Shown: positions 5,939-10,223 of the stretch, one piece after another
How positions within the stretch are numbered: the stretch's first letter is position 1
Layout of the letters: each line of letters begins with the position of its first letter
DNA from: an uncultured Selenomonas sp.
GTDB lineage: Bacteria > Bacillota > Negativicutes > Selenomonadales > Selenomonadaceae
Direction: 5' to 3'
DNA length: 10,223 bases
NCBI GenBank assembly: GCA_945494195.1
Contig: CALYVJ010000040.1
Span: 1-10,223, forward strand
Translations under genes and position numbers: made by a program
The notes under the pieces: generated by a model
Database searches by the model: none
What the model was told of the DNA's origin: nothing
Seen by the model: only the letters and a program-made list of their open reading frames with translations

Positions 5939-7972
5939 ATGTTTGCTTTGTTTTTCGAAGGCATTCAGGAGGATTTTTTATTGGCATTGATTCCTCCAGT
6001 GCTTTGTGCCTTATTTCGGTTGGCATTTATTATGGTCTACGCTCCGCGAGAGTCGCTATATGGCGGTTTGCGGCGGCTTTTTGAGTGTTTCCGCTATGGT
6101 TTTTGGTGGGGCATGGATGTCAATGCCTATGTGTTTTTAGCGTTGGTGGTGTTGGTGAGTATTCCCGCGGCGTTTATTCCGTCGTATCTGGCGCTGGATT
6201 CAGTAGTGCGATTGTTGATCCTTGATGTGTATTGTGTGTTCCTTTACCTTGCTTTCATGGGCAAAATGATTTTTTATTATCATTTTCATGATACGTTTAA
6301 TTCGACGATTAAGCTCGGTGGGCATGCGGATAAGAAGAATCTAGCCGATATATTCTTTAACCAGCATCATGGTGGTTGGATAATCCTGGGTATAATACCT
6401 TATCTGGCACTTTGTAGTTTGCTGGCTTGGCAGCTTATCGCTTTGCCGGAGATTGCCTATTGGAAGATGACGGATACTTGGCTGCAGTATGTAGTGAATT
6501 TCTTGGTTTTTGGGGCCGTTATTACATTCTTCTATTGGCTTCGTTATGGTGGTACGTTGAATCACCGCAAGAAGCCAGAGTGGGATGATGTCCCGGAGCT
6601 GGTGAAGAAGGATGTATTCCTTGGTAAGGCGGCGATGGATGATTTAGTAGCGTTGAAACTGGCTTTGCATTCTCCGGTTAATGAGGTCTTGACGCATTCA
6701 GATGAGGAAGCGGGAGAAATACTAGCGCCAGTAATCTTGAAGCGGTTGTCCGCTGACGATAATCCGCTAGCTCATTTTCGTCGCGAGGCCAAGGGAGCGA
6801 GGATAACGCCACCGAAGCATATCTTCTTGCTGATGGGCGAAAGTCATGCGCAGGCACCGTTAGATCCAGCTTATGAGGAACTGCATCTGATGGATGCGAG
6901 CAAGGCTTATCGGGCTGAGGAACATACGGTTTCGCTGGAAAACTTCTTGTCGGCGGGAATGAATTCTAGGCCGTCATTGGTTAGTTTGTCGCTGGGAATT
7001 TTCGATGCCATGCTGGAACTAAACGAACGGAAGCTGTTTTGGGAAAAGACCGTGCCGATTGCTATGGCGCGTCAGTTGAATCGGCTGGGTTATCGTACGG
7101 AGTTTTGGTATGGTGGTGCGTTGAATCATGGTAGTATGGAGCATTTTATGCCGGCGGCAGGATTTAATGTTTGCCATGCTGGCCCTGATTTTGTGAGTGA
7201 TGATGCACCGAGAACGTGGTTGGGGATTTATGATCATATATTCCTTGAAGCGGCGGCTAAGAAGATGATTGCGGACGATGACGGAAAGCCTGTATTCCAT
7301 TTTGTTTATACGACGTCGAATCATGGGCCATATAATATGCCGTTTGAAAAGTACGGATTTGATATCGAAACATTGATGCCAGATATGGCCAAAGCGCTTC
7401 GCTGGGATAAGAAGGAACGGAAACGGTTGGGCTCATGCTGGTATGCAGATCAGGCTTTGATGAACTTCCTGAAGACAATGCGTGAGGCGTATCCAGATAG
7501 CTTGTTTGTGGTGACGGGAGATCACACCGCCGGAATTATTCCGTATGGGAAAGGTCCGCTGGCTGATCGGCAGATGCCTATTCGTGAGCAGGTGTTAACA
7601 ACATTTGCGATGTCTCATCCGCAACTTACGCAGGATGTCCTGGCTGGCAATACGCTGGGAGGGCATATGAATATTTTGCCGACAATCATCGAACTGGTCG
7701 CGCCAAAGGGATTTGAGTATTATTCGATTGTACCGCCGCTTACGGAGCATCAGGAACATGTGGTGACGCCTTATTGCTGGATGACTGCGGATAGGATTGG
7801 CAGCTATGCAAGCCGCCTTTCTCAGCAGCTGGAGCCGTCATTGGAGAATTTGCCAGTAGTGCAGGATGAAGTACAGTTTGAGGACGAACGCGATGCCTGG
7901 TGTGAACTTACAGGCTGGATGGTGCGCCACCCGGAATTACTTGATGATGCTGGAAGAGGTAAGAGAGTGTGA
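5939..7972 (+). CDS. LTA-synthase/sulfatase-family membrane phospho-alcohol transferase
   Basis: This is an alkaline-phosphatase-superfamily membrane enzyme. Family members transfer phosphoglycerol or phosphoethanolamine from phospholipid to lipids or glycans on the outer face of the membrane. It has 677 residues. The start ATG lies 9 nt after AAGGA. About five hydrophobic spans (roughly residues 14-34, 62-84, 88-110, 146-168, 183-201) precede an extracytoplasmic domain (about 290-600). Catalytic-type motifs are LLMGESHA (Glu301, metal ligand), GMNSRPSLVSLSLG (Ser343 at the position of the LtaS nucleophile Thr), TTSNHGPY (His462), VVTGDHT (Asp528, His529) and GGHMNILPTI (His576). The Ser in a S-x-P-S context, in place of Thr, is noteworthy. 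A tail of about 75 residues follows the domain. It has its own promoter and follows the acylation genes, consistent with another envelope-glycan modification. Classical lipoteichoic acid is not expected in a Negativicute, so the name should not be taken as its substrate. Confidence 0.88.
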   Translation: MFALFFEGIQEDFLLALIPPVLCALFRLAFIMVYAPRESLYGGLRRLFECFRYGFWWGMDVNAYVFLALVVLVSIPAAFIPSYLALDSVVRLLILDVYCVFLYLAFMGKMIFYYHFHDTFNSTIKLGGHADKKNLADIFFNQHHGGWIILGIIPYLALCSLLAWQLIALPEIAYWKMTDTWLQYVVNFLVFGAVITFFYWLRYGGTLNHRKKPEWDDVPELVKKDVFLGKAAMDDLVALKLALHSPVNEVLTHSDEEAGEILAPVILKRLSADDNPLAHFRREAKGARITPPKHIFLLMGESHAQAPLDPAYEELHLMDASKAYRAEEHTVSLENFLSAGMNSRPSLVSLSLGIFDAMLELNERKLFWEKTVPIAMARQLNRLGYRTEFWYGGALNHGSMEHFMPAAGFNVCHAGPDFVSDDAPRTWLGIYDHIFLEAAAKKMIADDDGKPVFHFVYTTSNHGPYNMPFEKYGFDIETLMPDMAKALRWDKKERKRLGSCWYADQALMNFLKTMREAYPDSLFVVTGDHTAGIIPYGKGPLADRQMPIREQVLTTFAMSHPQLTQDVLAGNTLGGHMNILPTIIELVAPKGFEYYSIVPPLTEHQEHVVTPYCWMTADRIGSYASRLSQQLEPSLENLPVVQDEVQFEDERDAWCELTGWMVRHPELLDDAGRGKRV

Positions 7973-7979
7973 TATACTA

Positions 7980-8010
7980 GCACAAACGTATACATAACAA
8001 ACGTTTGTGC
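7980..8010. repeat. Hairpin with 9-bp stem just after the LTA-synthase-like gene
   Basis: GCACAAACG (7980-7988) and CGTTTGTGC (8002-8010) are perfect inverted arms around a 13-nt loop, 7 nt after the stop codon. Its right part also contains a perfect 12-bp palindrome, ACAAACGTTTGT (7997-8008). No T-tract follows, so it is a poor classical terminator. It could protect the 3' end of the message or, lying directly upstream of the promoter at 8012-8039, be an operator. Confidence 0.55.
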
Positions 8011-8011
8011 C

Positions 8012-8039
8012 TTGATGGTGCCGATTTATTTGATATAAT
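8012..8039 (+). promoter_or_regulatory. Promoter TTGATG-N16-TATAAT with extended -10
   Basis: TTGATG (8012-8017), 16 nt, then TATAAT (8034-8039), with TG one base upstream of the -10 (8031-8032). This is the best-looking promoter in the window. The start point would fall near 8046, directly before structured sequence and about 140 nt before the fic remnant, so it may once have driven fic or may make a short RNA. Confidence 0.6.
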
Positions 8040-8045
8040 GAATAT

Positions 8046-8125
8046 AGAGCGATCTGGGAATCGATTTTTGATCGTACCCCCAGACAAACGATAGCCCCTG
8101 TGTTTGTTATGAGTACAGGGGCTAT
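8046..8125 (+). ncRNA. Candidate small structured RNA or leader, two hairpins
   Basis: Downstream of the promoter lie two hairpins. The first pairs TCTGGG (8053-8058) with CCCAGA (8079-8084), with an inner CGAT/ATCG pairing; an alternative CGATC (8050-8054) with GATCG (8070-8074) competes with it. The second is an 11-bp perfect stem, ATAGCCCCTGT (8091-8101) with ACAGGGGCTAT (8115-8125), around a 13-nt loop. It is abutted by the palindrome TCGTATACGA (8126-8135). No coding frame fits. The second hairpin is GC-rich like a terminator but has no T-tract. The match to any known RNA family is not recognised; expression is inferred only from the promoter. Confidence 0.3.
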
Positions 8126-8181
8126 TCGTATACGAGAAAAGTGGAATTGAATCATCACACGGATTAGGAAAGTGGGGGCGT

Positions 8182-8294
8182 ATGATGGCTCTGCAAAATA
8201 AGCTGGGAATCATGGCTATCTATTTTAGGATGTGGATGATTTTGCAGGTAAAATGCGCACGGTAAATATTGCCAAGGGGAATTTTCGTTTGTAA
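8182..8294 (+). pseudogene. Remnant of a fic (Fic/DOC-family AMP-transferase) gene
   Basis: Two fragments of one Fic protein survive in different frames. The first, from ATG 8182/8185, reads MALQNKLGI, the usual N-terminus of this Fic subgroup. The second, ending at TAA 8292, reads HGYLF, a TAG at 8226-8228, then [21 protein letters not shown]. Intact relatives, from memory, read close to [28 protein letters not shown]. The middle of the N-terminal region is deleted, the frame is shifted, a nonsense codon is present, and the HxFxxGNGR catalytic motif that should follow is absent. Fic proteins modify target proteins, usually by AMP transfer, and often act as toxins. The loss of homology after GNFR coincides with the start of transposon-type sequence, so insertion of the IS607 element may have removed the rest. 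Confidence 0.72.
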
Positions 8295-8370
8295 ATTACG
8301 ATACGTTGTGACAGGGAATGTGTGGTTTTGTCAGGACGCAAATGGGAGAAACTTTAAGTAACTAATTTCA

Positions 8371-8399
8371 TAAACAAAAGTGTATATTAGTGACATAAT
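8371..8399 (+). promoter_or_regulatory. Probable tnpA promoter
   Basis: TAAACA (8371-8376), 17 nt, CATAAT (8394-8399), with TG one base before the -10. It lies just upstream of the tnpA ribosome-binding site GGAGG (8408-8412). The start point would be near 8406, giving a very short leader. An in-frame GTG at 8380 falls inside this promoter, so it is not the gene start. Confidence 0.4.
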
Positions 8400-8421
8400 G
8401 TGTTTATGGAGGATTGAAGCC

Positions 8422-9069
8422 ATGAATACATCAAATATCACAAATTACAAGCCTAAAGAGTTTGCTGAACTTCTTAATGTCACAGTCAAGACACTTCAAC
8501 GCTGGGACAGAGAGAAAACGCTTGTAGCAAACAGAACCCCCACAAATCGAAGATATTATACTTACGACCAGTATTTACAGTTTAAAGGTATTGGCAAAGA
8601 CGCTGATTCCCGTAAGATAGTCATTTATACGAGGGTGTCGACCAAAAATCAAACTGACGACTTAGAGAATCAAGTGGACTTTCTTCAGCAATATGTCAAT
8701 GCCAAAGGACTCATAGTTGATGAAATTATCAGGGATTATGGAAGCGGCCTGAATTATAACCGCAAGAAATGGAATCAGCTTCTAAACGAAGTCATGGAAA
8801 ACAAAATTAAAATGATTCTTGTATCACACAAGGATAGATTTGTACGATTTGGCTTTGACTGGTTTGAGAAATTCTGCAACAAGTTCAACGTGGAAATAGT
8901 TGTCGTGAAAAATGAGAAACTGTCTCCGCACGAAGAACTGGTACAGGATATAGTAAGTATTCTTCACGTATTTTCTTGCAGGCTGTATGGCTTACGGAAA
9001 TACAAAAAGCAGATTGAAGGGGATGAGTCTATTGCTAAAGGCGTTCAAAACGGAGATAGCCCCAACTAA
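8422..9069 (+). CDS. tnpA: IS607-type serine recombinase transposase TnpA
   Basis: This is the DNA-strand transferase of the element, using a serine nucleophile. It has 215 residues from ATG 8422, which is 9 nt after GGAGG (8408-8412); the length is normal for IS607 TnpA. An N-terminal MerR-like helix-turn-helix (about residues 8-55: KPKEFAELLNVTVKTLQRWDREKTL, then NRRYYTYDQY) comes before the catalytic domain, the reverse of the order in most serine recombinases and characteristic of this family. Catalytic features are IVIYTRVST (Ser73), DYGSGLNYNRKKW, and ILVSHKDRFVRFGFDWFE with Arg139 and Arg142. The C-terminal helix ELVQDIVSILHVFSCRLYGLRKYK is also typical. No stops or frameshifts are seen, so it looks active. 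Its 3' end overlaps the start of tnpB. Confidence 0.95.
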   Translation: MNTSNITNYKPKEFAELLNVTVKTLQRWDREKTLVANRTPTNRRYYTYDQYLQFKGIGKDADSRKIVIYTRVSTKNQTDDLENQVDFLQQYVNAKGLIVDEIIRDYGSGLNYNRKKWNQLLNEVMENKIKMILVSHKDRFVRFGFDWFEKFCNKFNVEIVVVKNEKLSPHEELVQDIVSILHVFSCRLYGLRKYKKQIEGDESIAKGVQNGDSPN

Positions 9070-10223
9070 AGAACAAGAAATAAAAATCATTCGTTCTATC
9101 GGTGTGGCTAGATTCTTATATAATCAGTACATAGCCTATAACCGCCGCTTATACAAGATGTATCAGCGTGGCATGCTTGACGAGAAGCAGAAATATTTTG
9201 TTACTGCCAATGACTTCGACAAGTACGTAAATCATAAGCTGAAGATAGAATTGCCTTGGATTGACCAGTGCGGCTCTAAGGCACGTAAGAAAGCCTTACG
9301 CAACGCCGATCAAGCTTTTCGGCGTTTCTTCTCTGGTATATCGGGCTATCCGAACTTCAAGAAAAAGGCGAATCAAGATGTGAAACTGTATTTTCCGAAA
9401 AACAACAAAGGAGACTGGACGATATGGCGGCACAAGCTGATGATACCTACACTAAAGCAAGTCAAGCTTAAAGAGTTTGGCTATTTGCCTGTGGGTGCTA
9501 AAGTCACCAATGGTACAGTATCTTATGTGGCTGGACGGTTTTATGTCTCCGTTGTGGTAGATATTGATGAAAAATCCAAGCATAACAAGGATTTGGAAGC
9601 ATCGTATCATACCGTAACAGCTGGTGTAGGCATAGATTTAGGCGTGAAAGACCTTGCTATCGTCAGTGATGGCAAAGTCTTCAAGAATATCAATAAGAGT
9701 TCGAAGGTCAAAAGACTGGAGAAACGGCTTCGGAGAGAGCAGAGGTGCCTTAGCCGTAAATATGAGTTTAGGAAAAAGAAAGGTGGTAAGACTGCTACTG
9801 CCTCTGCAAACATAGAAAAGCAAAAGCTAAAGGTACAAAAAATTCATCAGCGTATAACAAGAATCTGAGAAGATTACGAAAACAAAACTGTCCACGAAAT
9901 CGTGAAGCAAAAACCACGCTTCATTACTGTGGAAGATTTGAATGTTAAAGGCATGATGAAGAATCGGCATCTGGCAAAAGCCGTAGCGGCGCAGAGATTC
10001 AATCATCTGTTAGCCAAGCTGAAACGCAAAGCAGAGATAATAGGCATTGAATTTCGGGAAGTTGACAGATACTACCCCAGCTCAAAAACCTGTCATTCTT
10101 GCGGGTATATACACAAAGGTCTGAAACTCAAAGACAGAGTGTATGTTTGCCCTGAATGTGGTTATATGGCGGATAGAGATTACAATGCTTCGCTTAATTT
10201 GCGGGATGCTAAAGAATATCGGG
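9023..10223 (+). pseudogene. tnpB: TnpB nuclease gene of the IS607-type element, broken by an in-frame TGA; 3' end outside window
   Basis: TnpB proteins are RNA-guided DNA nucleases related to Cas12. The start may be ATG 9023 or, better spaced (9 nt) from AAGGGG (9017-9022), TTG 9032 giving MLKAFKTEIAPTKEQ. The N-terminal part includes RFLYNQYIAYN and YPNFKKK. RuvC-I is GVGIDLGVKD (Asp205 from 9023). TGA at 9866-9868 (codon 282) ends translation after HQRITRI. The same frame continues undamaged to the window edge with RuvC-II TVEDLNVKGMMKNRHL (Glu304), a zinc-ribbon with CHSC and CPEC, and RuvC-III MADRDYNAS (Asp386). Homologues usually carry Arg or another sense residue at the stop, so CGA to TGA is a likely single change. 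As written, the nuclease lacks two of its three catalytic acidic residues and should be dead. Confidence 0.9.

Larger units (their letters stand above)
8295..10223 (+). mobile_element. IS607-type insertion sequence, left flank to beyond the window edge
   Basis: A serine-recombinase TnpA with a MerR-like DNA-binding domain overlapping a TnpB gene is the hallmark of IS607-type elements, which move without target duplications and lack obvious terminal inverted repeats. The left boundary is therefore approximate: it is placed where fic homology ends, about 130 nt before tnpA. Stretch 8295-8421 holds the tnpA promoter and short GACA/TGTC repeats (around 8310-8332) that could be recombinase sites, and no gene. 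The right end, where the guide RNA of such elements would lie, is outside the window. Codon and base use are more A-rich than in the upstream genes, consistent with acquired DNA. Confidence 0.7.

Noticed and set aside
2230..7972. Genome-wide reassignment of TGA or TAG to sense codons
   Set aside because: The LTA-synthase-like gene ends in TGA at 7970 followed by TAG six bases on, and reading through gives no recognisable protein. TGG is used freely for Trp. Local nonsense mutation explains the data more simply.
8091..8125. Standard intrinsic terminator
   Set aside because: The 11-bp GC-rich stem is convincing, but neither strand has a T-tract after it, so it is described as a structural element instead.
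7980..8135. CRISPR array or integron attC site
   Set aside because: The repeated bits (CAAACG, CGTATAC) are short and irregularly spaced with no spacer pattern, and no Cas or integron genes are present.
8182..8265. A 27-codon gene starting MMALQNKLGI
   Set aside because: Only the first nine or so residues match the Fic N-terminus; the rest is out of frame with the Fic sequence that follows, so it is part of a broken gene.

Overview
The window looks like a Firmicute with a Gram-negative-type envelope, most plausibly a Negativicute such as a Selenomonas relative. The base composition is moderate, ribosome-binding sites are strong AGGAGG types, GTG and TTG starts are used, and the surface-polysaccharide genes are of that kind. 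This placement is an inference from gene style; no rRNA or marker gene is present. All genes lie on the + strand.

Positions 1-5765 are the end of a surface-glycan locus. A DegT-type sugar aminotransferase cut by the window edge is followed by two tandem O-acylation modules, each an AlgI-like MBOAT acyltransferase plus a membrane-anchored SGNH-fold partner. The two MBOATs are clear paralogues; the two SGNH proteins are only distantly alike. Each module appears damaged by in-frame stop codons. MBOAT 1 loses its last 14 residues, and one of its two stops replaces the tyrosine of the C-terminal FLYFQF motif that MBOAT 2 keeps. SGNH protein 2 loses the last 40 codons, which carry its catalytic Asp-x-x-His. 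What remains intact is MBOAT 2 plus SGNH protein 1, one complete but mixed pair.

Positions 5766-7972 hold an extended -10 promoter and a 677-residue membrane protein with an LTA-synthase/sulfatase-type catalytic domain, probably transferring a phospho-alcohol group onto an envelope glycan or lipid.

Positions 7973-8421 contain no intact gene but are full of structure: hairpins and palindromes around a good promoter, two of whose 13-nt loops are complementary to each other, then a wrecked fic gene, then the left flank of a transposon.

Positions 8422-10223 are an IS607-type element. Its serine-recombinase TnpA looks intact. Its TnpB (RNA-guided nuclease family) is split by one in-frame TGA between the first and second RuvC motifs and runs off the right edge. 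The recurring theme is otherwise well-preserved reading frames broken by single nonsense codons.
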